From: Acidobacteriota bacterium
GTDB lineage: Bacteria; Acidobacteriota; Vicinamibacteria; Marinacidobacterales; Marinacidobacteraceae
Length of the DNA: 64,000 nucleotides
Reading direction: 5' to 3'
Assembly: GCA_009840635.1 (NCBI GenBank)
Contig: VXNL01000110.1
Coordinates: forward strand, 18,319-82,318
A program made the position numbers and the translations under genes. The notes under the pieces are model-generated. The model worked only from the letters and a program-made list of their open reading frames with translations. It did no database searches and was not told the origin of the DNA. Shown here piece by piece: positions 37,926-46,484 of this stretch (its first letter is position 1; every line of letters begins with the position of its first letter).

Positions 37926-38073
37926 AAGGATACGTCCTCCTTCGGGACAGGGTGTGGAACGGGCCCGTGCGTTCGGACGGTCGGACGCCGCAAGCCCTCC
38001 GGGGACAACGGGACCCGCCCGCGACGGACGGGCCGGGCGAGCCGCCGGGTCCACGGGCTGCCTGGCCGACTCT

Positions 38074-39204
38074 TCAAGCCAATCGGCCGACGAGCGTCCA
38101 GATCGGCAGATACATGGCGATCACGATGGCTCCGATCACCAGGCCCAGGACGAGGATCAACAGCGGCTCGAGGAGCGGCAGCATGGTCGCGGTCGTTCGC
38201 CGCACCTCTTCCTCGTAGAACTCGGCGACCTTCTCGAGCGAGACGTCAAGCTCTCCGGTACGCTCGCCCACCCCGACCATCTGCACCACCATCGGCGGGA
38301 AGAGGCCCGTCTGCCGCAGGGGGCCGGCGAGCGACGAGCCCGCCTCCAGACTCGGGCGAACCTCCGCCATGACTCCCTCGAGGTGCCGGTTTCCCACCGC
38401 GCGGCGGGCGATCTCAAGCCCTTCGAGCACCGGCACTCCCGCTTCGCTGAGCACCGAGAGCGTCCTGCAGAAACGGGAGATGCCGGCCTGGTGCAGCACA
38501 CCGCCCAGGAGCGGCAGGCGGAGCGCCAGCCGGTCGCACAGGGCGCCCCCGGCCTCGGTCCGCCGGAAGCGCGCTACCCCCGCCGTCCCGCCCGCCAGGA
38601 CGCTGACTCCCGCCAGCGCCCATCCGCCGAACGACCGGGACGCATCCACCACCACCCGCGTCAGGAGGGGTAACTCGGCATCGAGGCCCTCGTAAAGTTC
38701 GCTGAACACCGGAACGACACGCCACAGGATCACCGAAACCACCAGCACCCCGATGGCCCCGACCACCAGCGGATAGGCAAAGGCCGCGCGCAACTGCTCG
38801 GTCACCGCCGCCGCCTTCTCGAGTTCGGCGGCGAGGCGCAACAGGCTCCGGTCGAGGCGTCCGCCGGTTTCACCGACGGAAGTCATCGCCACCGCCAACC
38901 GGCTGAAGACCCGCGGGTGGCGGCTCATGGCCGCCGCCAGCGAAACGCCCGACTCCACGTCCCGGGCAATCCGTTCCACGGTCGTTCGGAGTCGTGGGTG
39001 CTCCTCCTGACGGTACAGCACCGCCAGGCTCTCGGCGAGCGGCAACCCCGCTCCCACCATGACCCCCAGCTGGCGCACCAGCACGGCGACCTTCCGTCGG
39101 CTGACGCGGTTCACCACCAGCAGGGAGGAACGGCGGCGCCCGCCACCCACTTCGGCACGGGGCCGTTCCGGCTCCGGCGGCCTCCTCTGCACGCTCGCCG
39201 CCAA
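38074..39204 (-). CDS. pilC: Type IV pilus inner-membrane platform protein PilC (T2SF family)
   Basis: 376 residues from TTG 39204. Two copies of the T2SF domain, each with the family pattern (LVRQLGVMVGAGLPLAESL / FCRTLSVLSEAGVPVLEGL and VGETGGRLDRSL / VGERTGELDVSLEKVAEFY) and membrane helices near residues 160-185, 205-225 and 350-375. PilC is the inner-membrane platform on which PilB/PilT act. It follows pilT with a nine-base gap. Confidence 0.93.
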   Translation of the reverse strand: MAASVQRRPPEPERPRAEVGGGRRRSSLLVVNRVSRRKVAVLVRQLGVMVGAGLPLAESLAVLYRQEEHPRLRTTVERIARDVESGVSLAAAMSRHPRVFSRLAVAMTSVGETGGRLDRSLLRLAAELEKAAAVTEQLRAAFAYPLVVGAIGVLVVSVILWRVVPVFSELYEGLDAELPLLTRVVVDASRSFGGWALAGVSVLAGGTAGVARFRRTEAGGALCDRLALRLPLLGGVLHQAGISRFCRTLSVLSEAGVPVLEGLEIARRAVGNRHLEGVMAEVRPSLEAGSSLAGPLRQTGLFPPMVVQMVGVGERTGELDVSLEKVAEFYEEEVRRTTATMLPLLEPLLILVLGLVIGAIVIAMYLPIWTLVGRLA

Positions 39205-39213
39205 TCCCCGAGA

Positions 39214-40341
39214 TCAGCCCCGGCCGTTCGTGACGGCACCCATCGCAGCGCCCAGGGCGGCGGGCTCGTTCGACGCCGCGAGCGCACCGCTGCGGGTGAT
39301 CACTCCCCGGCGCCACAGCGAGATCAGCGCTTCGTTGAGCGACACGGAGGCGCCCCGCCCGCCGCCGGCCCCGAGCACCGCGAAGAGCTGGTGCAACTTG
39401 TCTTCCCGGATCAGGTTCCGGGCGGCGGGGGTCGGGGTGAGCTGCTCGACGGCCACCACGCGGCCCCGTCCGTCGGCGCGGGGCACGAGCCGCTGGCAGT
39501 AGATCGCCTCCAGGGACGCCGAGAGCCGGATCCGGGCCTGACGATGTTGGGAAGCCGGAAACATCTCCACGATCCGGGTCAGTGCGTGAAGGGCCGAACG
39601 GGCGTGCATGGTGGCCAGCGCCAGATGTCCGGTCTCGCTGACCCGGAGCGCGGCATCGACGGTCTCGCGGTCCCGGATCTCGCCAATCATCACCACGTCC
39701 GGATCGGAACGCAGCACCGAACGGAGCGCGTCGTGAAAGGAAGCGGTGTCGCTCCCGACCTGCCGCTGGGTGACGAGGGCGCGCCGATTCCGGTGAACGA
39801 CCTCCACCGGATCCTCGATGGTCACGACGTGCACCGCGCGGGTCCGGTTGATGCGGTCCACGATCGCCGCCATCGTGGTGGACTTGCCCGAGCCGACCGG
39901 GCCGGCGGTGAGGACGAGTCCGGACGCGAGTCCGGCCAGCGCCGCCGCGCTCGCCGGCAGACCAAGCGCATCGAGCGACGGCACCTCGCCGGGCACCACC
40001 CGGTAGACGGCCGCGAGTGCGCCGCGGCACCGAAAGACGCTGCCGCGGAACCGGGCGACCCCCGTCAGGGTGAACGCATAGTCGGCCTCCCCGCCCTGCT
40101 CGAGCAGCGCCCGCTGGCGCCCCGGAATCCCGGCGGCCACCATCGACTCCACCACCTCCGCGGCCAGTGGTTCGCCTCCCGCCTGGGCGAGCCGGCCGTC
40201 GATCCGCAGCCGGGGCGCGGCACCCGGACTCAGGTGCAGGTCGCTCCCCCCGCGGTCGACCAACTCGCCGAGGAGCCGCGCGAGTTCCTCCCGGGGATCC
40301 GGCGGGGCGGGGGGCGGCGATGCAGCGAATTCTTCGGCCAT
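39214..40341 (-). CDS. pilT: Pilus retraction ATPase PilT-like
   Basis: 375 residues from ATG 40341 (the frame continues upstream to 40482 without a convincing start). The N-terminal domain begins with GGSDLHLSPGAAPRLRIDGRL; the core has Walker A GPVGSGKST, ASP box TIEDPVE, Walker B DPDVVMIGEIRD and the His box GHLALATMH, typical of PilT. Disassembles pili by ATP hydrolysis. No extension ATPase PilB is seen in the window, nor pilM/pilB upstream here, so they must lie elsewhere. Confidence 0.92.
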   Translation of the reverse strand: MAEEFAASPPPAPPDPREELARLLGELVDRGGSDLHLSPGAAPRLRIDGRLAQAGGEPLAAEVVESMVAAGIPGRQRALLEQGGEADYAFTLTGVARFRGSVFRCRGALAAVYRVVPGEVPSLDALGLPASAAALAGLASGLVLTAGPVGSGKSTTMAAIVDRINRTRAVHVVTIEDPVEVVHRNRRALVTQRQVGSDTASFHDALRSVLRSDPDVVMIGEIRDRETVDAALRVSETGHLALATMHARSALHALTRIVEMFPASQHRQARIRLSASLEAIYCQRLVPRADGRGRVVAVEQLTPTPAARNLIREDKLHQLFAVLGAGGGRGASVSLNEALISLWRRGVITRSGALAASNEPAALGAAMGAVTNGRG

Positions 40342-40720
40342 TCCAAAAGACTCAGACGAGATTTGCGCCCAATCCAGGTCAAAGTTGTTCCGGGTCGAAA
40401 AAGCGACCGCTCCTGGTCCGGAGGTTGCTTGCCTCCGGCGCTCGATCCGAACGGGGCCGGGAGGCGACGCACCTCGCGCCACTCATGGAAAAGCGCGACC
40501 GGCTGCTACGCTTTGGAGGCTCTGTGGGCGGCAATCGGGCGTGATTCATCATTCGGACCACGGGAGCAGTCACGGGAACCTGGCGGCGGACGGGGGTTTG
40601 GGGACCTTTTCCGCCAGCTTCGGACACCAGCTCCGGCGCCTCCGGGGGGGACCGGTCCGGCCGCTGCTCTCGCCCTTTCCCGTCCTTGCCTGATCAACTC
40701 GGCGGAGGCTACGCACGGTC
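40342..40720. other. Intergenic region between pilT and the RiPP operon
   Basis: 379 bases without a gene. It holds a hairpin at 40418-40438 (CCGGAGG, seven-base loop, CCTCCGG) and, on the minus strand upstream of pilT, TTGACC (about 40375-40380) with a weak -10 region. On the plus strand I see TACGCT near 40507 as a possible -10, but no good -35. Open frames here are short and lack family features. Divergent promoters for pilT and the RiPP genes must lie here. Confidence 0.5.
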
Positions 40721-41272
40721 GTGTTCAACAATCCATTCGACTCCTTTCACAACACCGTTGCCGAAGCGAAGGAGGAACGTGAACAACTCGACCGGCTGCT
40801 GACGGTTTCCACGCCGCGGGAGCGTCTTCTGGTCGGCGCCATCGCGCTGTTGCTGGTCGGGCTCACCGCGTGGTTCCTGCTGGGCGACGTGGGCCGCAGC
40901 CTTTCAGTCGACGGCGTCCTGGTGGAGCCCGGCCGGAACCCGCCCGCGGGCCGCCGGTCGGTGCAGGCGCTCGTCCGGCTCGACCCCGGAGTCGCGCCGC
41001 ACATCAAGGCCGGAATGGCGGCGGCGATCGAACTGCACCTCGCGGACGGGGAGGCCGAGACCCTGGACGGAGAACTCTCGACGATTTCCGCGGTACCCCT
41101 GTCCGAAGGCCTGGCGGCGCTCCAGAGCGTTTCGCCCCTGTCCGTGTACCGCGTCGACATCGCGCTCGATGAGAGCCTCGCTCTCGCTCCCCGAGCGGGC
41201 GGAGAATGCCGGATCCTTATCGAGCTCGGCAGGCAGTCACCCATCTCGATCCTGCGATTGAGGCGATCCTAG
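40721..41272 (+). CDS. Shortened NHLM-type HlyD-like membrane adaptor
   Basis: 183 residues from GTG 40721. The N-terminal helix EEREQLDRLLTVSTPRERL runs into a single transmembrane segment (about 36-56, LLVGAIALLLVGLTAWFLL), then a beta-rich domain (LSVDGVLV...VQALVRLDP...AGMAAAIELH). The pattern LDxLLxVxSPR-TM-VxGxGxL is that of NHLM bacteriocin secretion proteins, but those normally have a coiled-coil hairpin and lipoyl domain, around 300-420 residues; here that part is missing. It is the first gene of the export operon, one base before the C39 exporter. Probably an inner-membrane partner of the exporters. Confidence 0.68.
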   Translation: MFNNPFDSFHNTVAEAKEEREQLDRLLTVSTPRERLLVGAIALLLVGLTAWFLLGDVGRSLSVDGVLVEPGRNPPAGRRSVQALVRLDPGVAPHIKAGMAAAIELHLADGEAETLDGELSTISAVPLSEGLAALQSVSPLSVYRVDIALDESLALAPRAGGECRILIELGRQSPISILRLRRS

Positions 41273-41273
41273 G

Positions 41274-43484
41274 ATGGCGCCCCGGACTTCGGGGAAGGCT
41301 GGCGCCCGAGCGTCGCCGGACTCCCCGAAGCAACGCGTAACCACTCCGATCCTGCTGCAGATGCATGCATCGGAGTGCGGCGCCGCCTGTCTCGGGAGCG
41401 TACTGGGCTGGTTCGGGCGCTGGGTGCCGCTCACCGAGCTGCGCGAGAAGTGCGAGGTGAGCCGCGACGGAAGCAGCGCCGCGAGCATCGCGCGCGCCGC
41501 CCGGCACTACGGCCTCGAATGCAACGGACTCAGCCTCCGCGCCGACCAACTGAGCAAGCTGCCGTTGCCGCTGATCCTGTTCTGGCAGTTCAGCCACTTC
41601 GTGGTGCTCGAAGGGTTCGATGGCCGCAACTTCTACCTGAACGACCCGGCGACCGGGCGGCGCAGGCTCACCGCCGAGGAGTTCAGCAAGGGCTACAGCG
41701 GTATTGCGCTGCGCTTCAAGCGCGGCGCGGACTTCACTCCCGGTGGTGAGCGGCCGAGCCTGTTCGAGCAACTGCGGACCGTGCTGGCCGGATCCTGGCG
41801 TGTGCTAACCGCGGTGATCGCCTGCGCGTTCATGCTGGTTTTGCTGTCGCTCATCGTCCCCGCGTCACTCGGTGTCTTCGTCGACGAGGTGCTGGCGAGG
41901 CACGGCCGCGGGGGCGGACTCGTGGCGGCCCTGTTGGGCGGCGGGGTGCTGGTCTACGTCCTCTCCCTGCTCAAGCACCGGTTCCTGAAGCGCCTGGCCG
42001 TGCGAATCTCGGTGACCGGCTACGACCGGGGCCTGTCGCGGCTCCTGCGCCTGCCGGTGGCGTTCTTCGAACACCGGCTGGTCGGCGATCTCACGGACCG
42101 GGTCTCGTCCATCGATCGCATCGCGAAGAACCTGACGGAAGAGTTCCTGGTGCTCATCATCGACATGGCGATGAGCGCGGTGCTGCTCATCGCCATGCTG
42201 GCGTACGACGTGACCCTCACGGTGGTCGTGCTGCTGCTGGCGTTCCTGCACGCAACGGGGGCCCATCTCCTCCAGGGGCCGCGGGCGGTTCGCAGCCAGG
42301 CGATGCGGCGTGAACAGGGGTTGCTGATTGGCGTCGGCATGCAGATGCTGAGTCACGCGGACAACCTGCGCATGACCGGCGCGGATGACCGGTTCTTTGC
42401 GCGCTGGAGCGGCCAGCAGGCGCGCGAACTACATGCACGCCAGCTCTATTCCGAACTGGGCTCCGTCAATTCCGCACTGCCGGGGCTGATCGCCGCCCTC
42501 CGCGCCGCCGCGATTCTGGGAATCGGGGGGAGCCTGGTCATCTCCGGCCAGATGACGCTGGGGTCCCTCGTCGGGTTCTACATCCTGGCCGAAATGTTCC
42601 TGGCCCCCATCGGGCGTTTCCTCGAGTTCGCCGACAAGCGCCAGGCGCTCGAGACCGATCTGCAACGGCTGGAGGATGTCTCCCGGACCGCGGAAGACCC
42701 CGTGTTCCGGCGCCGCCGCCCCGAATCGGAGTCCATTCCCACGTTCGACGGCCGGCTGCAGCTGGCCGGCCGGCTCGAGCTGCGGGGTCTCACCTTCGGT
42801 TACAACCGGAGCCGAAGGCCGCTGATCAAGGACTTCAACCTCAACATCGAGCCCGGGCAGCGGGTTGCCGTGGTCGGCCCCAGCGGCTCCGGCAAATCGA
42901 CGCTGGCGCGCCTGGTCGCGGGGATCTGTCAGCCCTGGTCGGGCGAGATCCTGTTCGACGGTCACCGGCGGGAGGAGATTCCCGAGGAAGTGTTGCGCCG
43001 GTCCGTTTCCATGGTGGATCAGGAGGCCGTGCTCTTTTCCGCGACGCTCCGCGACAACATCACGCTCTGGAACCCGGCCGTTCCGGACGAAGTCATCGGC
43101 GCCGCGACCCGCGACGCGTGCATCCATGACGAAATCCTGCTGCGGCCGCACGGGTATGCGACCCTCGTCGAGGAGGGCGGATTGAACTTCAGCGGCGGCC
43201 AGCGCCAGAGGTTGGAGATCGCCCGTGCCCTGGTCGGCAACCCGACCGTGCTCATTCTGGATGAGGCGACCAGCGCTCTCGACGCCGCGACCGAGGAACA
43301 TGTCGACGAATCCCTGCGGCGTCGCGGGGTCACGTGCCTGATCGTGGCCCACCGGCTGAGCACCGTCCGGGATGCAGACGAGATCATCGTGCTCGACAAG
43401 GGCGTGGAGGTGCAGCGCGGCACACACGACGCGTTGATGGCGGACCACGACGGGACGTACAACAGGTTGATCCGGTCAGGGTGA
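41274..43484 (+). CDS. NHLP-family peptidase-containing ABC exporter (C39 peptidase, permease, ATPase)
   Basis: 736 residues. N-terminal C39 peptidase with oxyanion Gln29, catalytic Cys35 (SECGAACL), His108 (FSHFVVLEGF) and Asp124 (LNDPATG). Then six membrane segments (about 165-440) and an ABC ATPase with Walker A GPSGSGKST, signature FSGGQRQR, Walker B VLILDEATSALD. This is the NHLM/PCAT type that cleaves leaders after a double-Gly-like site and exports the core. The expected substrate is the 83-residue precursor at 51612-51863, whose leader ends in AlaGly. It overlaps the next gene by one base (TGATG). Confidence 0.93.
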   Translation: MAPRTSGKAGARASPDSPKQRVTTPILLQMHASECGAACLGSVLGWFGRWVPLTELREKCEVSRDGSSAASIARAARHYGLECNGLSLRADQLSKLPLPLILFWQFSHFVVLEGFDGRNFYLNDPATGRRRLTAEEFSKGYSGIALRFKRGADFTPGGERPSLFEQLRTVLAGSWRVLTAVIACAFMLVLLSLIVPASLGVFVDEVLARHGRGGGLVAALLGGGVLVYVLSLLKHRFLKRLAVRISVTGYDRGLSRLLRLPVAFFEHRLVGDLTDRVSSIDRIAKNLTEEFLVLIIDMAMSAVLLIAMLAYDVTLTVVVLLLAFLHATGAHLLQGPRAVRSQAMRREQGLLIGVGMQMLSHADNLRMTGADDRFFARWSGQQARELHARQLYSELGSVNSALPGLIAALRAAAILGIGGSLVISGQMTLGSLVGFYILAEMFLAPIGRFLEFADKRQALETDLQRLEDVSRTAEDPVFRRRRPESESIPTFDGRLQLAGRLELRGLTFGYNRSRRPLIKDFNLNIEPGQRVAVVGPSGSGKSTLARLVAGICQPWSGEILFDGHRREEIPEEVLRRSVSMVDQEAVLFSATLRDNITLWNPAVPDEVIGAATRDACIHDEILLRPHGYATLVEEGGLNFSGGQRQRLEIARALVGNPTVLILDEATSALDAATEEHVDESLRRRGVTCLIVAHRLSTVRDADEIIVLDKGVEVQRGTHDALMADHDGTYNRLIRSG

Positions 43485-46423
43485 TGCACGACAAGCGCAG
43501 GGAAACCAGGTCCCTGGCCGCACTCGCCGCCCGCTCCGGCACGACCGTCCCCTGCGCCGGCAATCTGCCGGTGAAACTGGACGATCCGGACAGCGTCTGG
43601 TTCATCGATCGGGGTGCGGTCAATCTGTTCCTGGTCGAATTCAGGGACGGTGTCGAGCGGGCCGCGCCGCAGCATCTGCTGCGGTGCGAATCGGGAAACC
43701 TGCTCCCGGGGGTCGCACCGGACGAAGGGGAGGGTGACGATGGAACCCGGCTGAGCGTCATCGCCAAGGGCTCCCCCGGAACGCTTCTGAAACGCCTGCC
43801 GGCTGCCCTCTTGCCGGAAGTCGATCCCGCGGAACTGGCGGAACAGACGGATACCTGGCTGAGCGCGGTTACCGACACGCTGTCGCGTTTTGTGGGCCGT
43901 GTCCCGCGTGCGACGGCGGTCGCCGAACCGGGTCTGACAAGGGACCTGACCCCCGGAACGCTGTCCGTACGCCGGTCGGTGGTGTGGGTAACCCAACCCC
44001 CGCCGGGCGCAAGCCTTTACATGGGGATCGTCGACCCGGCGGAACACGCGGAGAGCGGCCGACCCGCAACCCCGATACCCCTGACGCGCTCAAGCTGGCT
44101 GACTGTGTTCGGCGAGGCGACGGTATCCGGCAAGTCCTCCAGGACGCTGGCGCAGGAGGGCGCGCTGTTGTCCGCGATCAACTCCTTCCACGCGGTGGCC
44201 TTCGCCCTCGAGCGCCACAACCGCCGGCTGGCGACCGTGGATGTCGCGAACCTCGAGCGCGCTCAGACCGCCAGCCGCCGCGCGGCCGAGCAGGCTGCCC
44301 GACAGCGGCTCTTCAACATCTATGACCTGCCGCTGGACCGGGATGCCCGCGTCGAAGACACAGCCCTCGCGGATGCCCTGCAGATCATCGGACGCCGCGA
44401 GGGAATCGACTTCAGGATTCCCGCGCGGTCTGGGCCGTCGGCCGATACTCCGGTCAGCCTGTTGGACATTCTCGACGCGTCCGGGGTGCGCGCCCGACGA
44501 GTGACGCTCAAGGTCGAGGACAACTGGTGGCGCGGCGACAGCAACGCGATGCTGGCATTCCGCGCCGAGAGCGGTCAGCCGGTAGCGCTCCTGCCGGGAT
44601 GGTTCGGGCGCTACCGGGAAATCGACCCGGTCAGCAAGCGCACGGTCCGGATCGGCGCGGATCGCGCCGGCGCCCTCGGGAAGGGGGCGTGGGTCTTCTA
44701 CCGGCCACTGCCGGCCCGGGGCGTGAAGCCCGCCGACCTTCTCAGAGTCGCCCTCCGCGGATCGGCGCGGGACCTGGCGCGGCTCACGGTCGCCGGGCTG
44801 CCGGCCGGCCTGATCAAGCTGGTGCCCGCGCTCGCGCTCGGGTTCCTCGCGCATCACGTGGCGGCGGACGGAAACGCCGGAGCGCTCTACGCGCTGGCGG
44901 TGACGGTAGCGGGGTTCGGCCTGCTGGGCGCCCTGCTGCACCTGTTTCAGAGCGCCGCGATGATGCGGCTCGAGGGGCGCGGGGCTTCCCGGGTCGAAGC
45001 CGCCTTCTGGGACCGCCTCATGCGCCTCCCGCAGAGCGTTCTGCGGCGTCTTCCGTCAGGCGACGTGGCGATGTCGGGAATGACGTTCCAGAGTCTTCGC
45101 GACGGCCTGCAGGGAGCCGTCGCCGACAGCCTGCTCTCGTGCATCTTCCTGCTTCCGGTGTTCGGCGTCATTTTCTTCTACGACGCCACTCTCGGGTCGA
45201 TCGCGCTCGGCTTCAGCCTGGCGTCGCTGCTGATCACCGTGATCCTGGGGCTCCGCCAGATCGCGCCTCACGGACGGTTGATCAGCGCCACCCGCCGCGT
45301 CGCCGGCCGGCTGTTCCAGATCGTGGGCGGCATCGCCAAGCTTCGCGTGGAAAACGCGGAAGGATCGGCTTTCGCCATCTGGGCGCGGGACTATCGCGAG
45401 CAGAAGCGCGCGGACCTCGAGCTGGGCGCCCTCGAGGGACACGCTCGCGCCCTCGGCGCCGCGCTCCCCCTGCTCGCCGGCGGAGTGCTGCTCTTCGCGG
45501 TGATGGCGGTCGACCGAACCCTCCCCGCCGGCGACTTTCTCGTGGCGTACACCGTCTTCGTCACCTTTGCGTCCGCCGTCGCCCGGCTCGGCGAGTCCTT
45601 CGGCACCATTGCCGCGACGCTGCCCGCATTCGAGCAGATGCGTCCGCTGCTCGCGGCGGTCCCCGAGGCCGACGTCGAAGGCGAGCCGGTCGAATACCTG
45701 GGCGGCGACCTGCTGTTCGACCGGATTTCCTTCCGCTACGACCCCGACGGGCCGCTGATTCTCGACGACGTCACGATCCGCGCCCGTCCCGGCGAATTCG
45801 TCGCGATCGCCGGCGAGTCCGGCGCCGGCAAGAGCACGCTGTTCCGGCTCGCGCTCGGCATCGACCGGCCGGCGGCAGGCGCGGTGTACTACGACGGACG
45901 CGATTTGCGGCGCCTGAACCTGAAACAGGTGCGGCGGCGCATCGGCGCGGTGCCGCAATCGGTGCGCCTGCATCCACTGGATCTGTGGGACAACCTGGTC
46001 AGCCACCACGATCAGGTGACGAGCGAGGAAGTGTGGACGGCGGTCCGGACCGCCGAAGTCGAAGCGCAGATCAAGGGCATGCCCATGGGCCTGATGACCA
46101 TGGTCGGCACGAGCGGCGCGGTCCTGTCGGGCGGCGAGAGTCAGCGCGTCACCATCGCCCGCTCGGTGATCGGCAGCCCCCGGATCATGCTTTTCGACGA
46201 AGCGACCAACTGGTTGGACAACGAGAGCCAAGCCATGGTCATGCGGAACCTCGCCGCCCTGACCTCCACCCGGCTCGTCATCGCCCACCGCCTCTCCACC
46301 CTGGAACAGGCCGACCGGATCTACGTACTGCAGGGCGGCAGGGTGGTCCAGAGCGGCTCCTTCAGGGAACTCATGGCGGTCGACGGAGCCTTCCGCGAAC
46401 TGGTCAAACGGCAGATCGCGTGA
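43484..46423 (+). CDS. NHLP-family ABC exporter permease/ATPase (second NHLM transporter)
   Basis: 979 residues from ATG 43484 (the frame reaches back to 43334 inside the upstream gene). A long N-terminal soluble part (about 1-400) with cupin-like beta structure (DSVWFIDRGAVNLFLV) precedes the membrane segments (about 430-700) and an ABC ATPase with Walker A GESGAGKST, signature LSGGESQR and Walker B IMLFDEATNWLD. There is no C39 peptidase. NHLM clusters usually carry this second transporter beside the peptidase one; whether they act as a heterodimer is not established here. Confidence 0.9.
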   Translation: MHDKRRETRSLAALAARSGTTVPCAGNLPVKLDDPDSVWFIDRGAVNLFLVEFRDGVERAAPQHLLRCESGNLLPGVAPDEGEGDDGTRLSVIAKGSPGTLLKRLPAALLPEVDPAELAEQTDTWLSAVTDTLSRFVGRVPRATAVAEPGLTRDLTPGTLSVRRSVVWVTQPPPGASLYMGIVDPAEHAESGRPATPIPLTRSSWLTVFGEATVSGKSSRTLAQEGALLSAINSFHAVAFALERHNRRLATVDVANLERAQTASRRAAEQAARQRLFNIYDLPLDRDARVEDTALADALQIIGRREGIDFRIPARSGPSADTPVSLLDILDASGVRARRVTLKVEDNWWRGDSNAMLAFRAESGQPVALLPGWFGRYREIDPVSKRTVRIGADRAGALGKGAWVFYRPLPARGVKPADLLRVALRGSARDLARLTVAGLPAGLIKLVPALALGFLAHHVAADGNAGALYALAVTVAGFGLLGALLHLFQSAAMMRLEGRGASRVEAAFWDRLMRLPQSVLRRLPSGDVAMSGMTFQSLRDGLQGAVADSLLSCIFLLPVFGVIFFYDATLGSIALGFSLASLLITVILGLRQIAPHGRLISATRRVAGRLFQIVGGIAKLRVENAEGSAFAIWARDYREQKRADLELGALEGHARALGAALPLLAGGVLLFAVMAVDRTLPAGDFLVAYTVFVTFASAVARLGESFGTIAATLPAFEQMRPLLAAVPEADVEGEPVEYLGGDLLFDRISFRYDPDGPLILDDVTIRARPGEFVAIAGESGAGKSTLFRLALGIDRPAAGAVYYDGRDLRRLNLKQVRRRIGAVPQSVRLHPLDLWDNLVSHHDQVTSEEVWTAVRTAEVEAQIKGMPMGLMTMVGTSGAVLSGGESQRVTIARSVIGSPRIMLFDEATNWLDNESQAMVMRNLAALTSTRLVIAHRLSTLEQADRIYVLQGGRVVQSGSFRELMAVDGAFRELVKRQIA

Positions 46424-46484
46424 CCCGGGGGCGGCCAACTCAGGAGATGCGGCTGACGGGAGCCCGCCCCCACGAGCGCCATCC

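Noticed and set aside
37926..38073. Sigma-54 promoter upstream of pilA
   Set aside because: pilA genes are often sigma-54 dependent, but I found no TGGCAC-N5-TTGC-type element in this gap.
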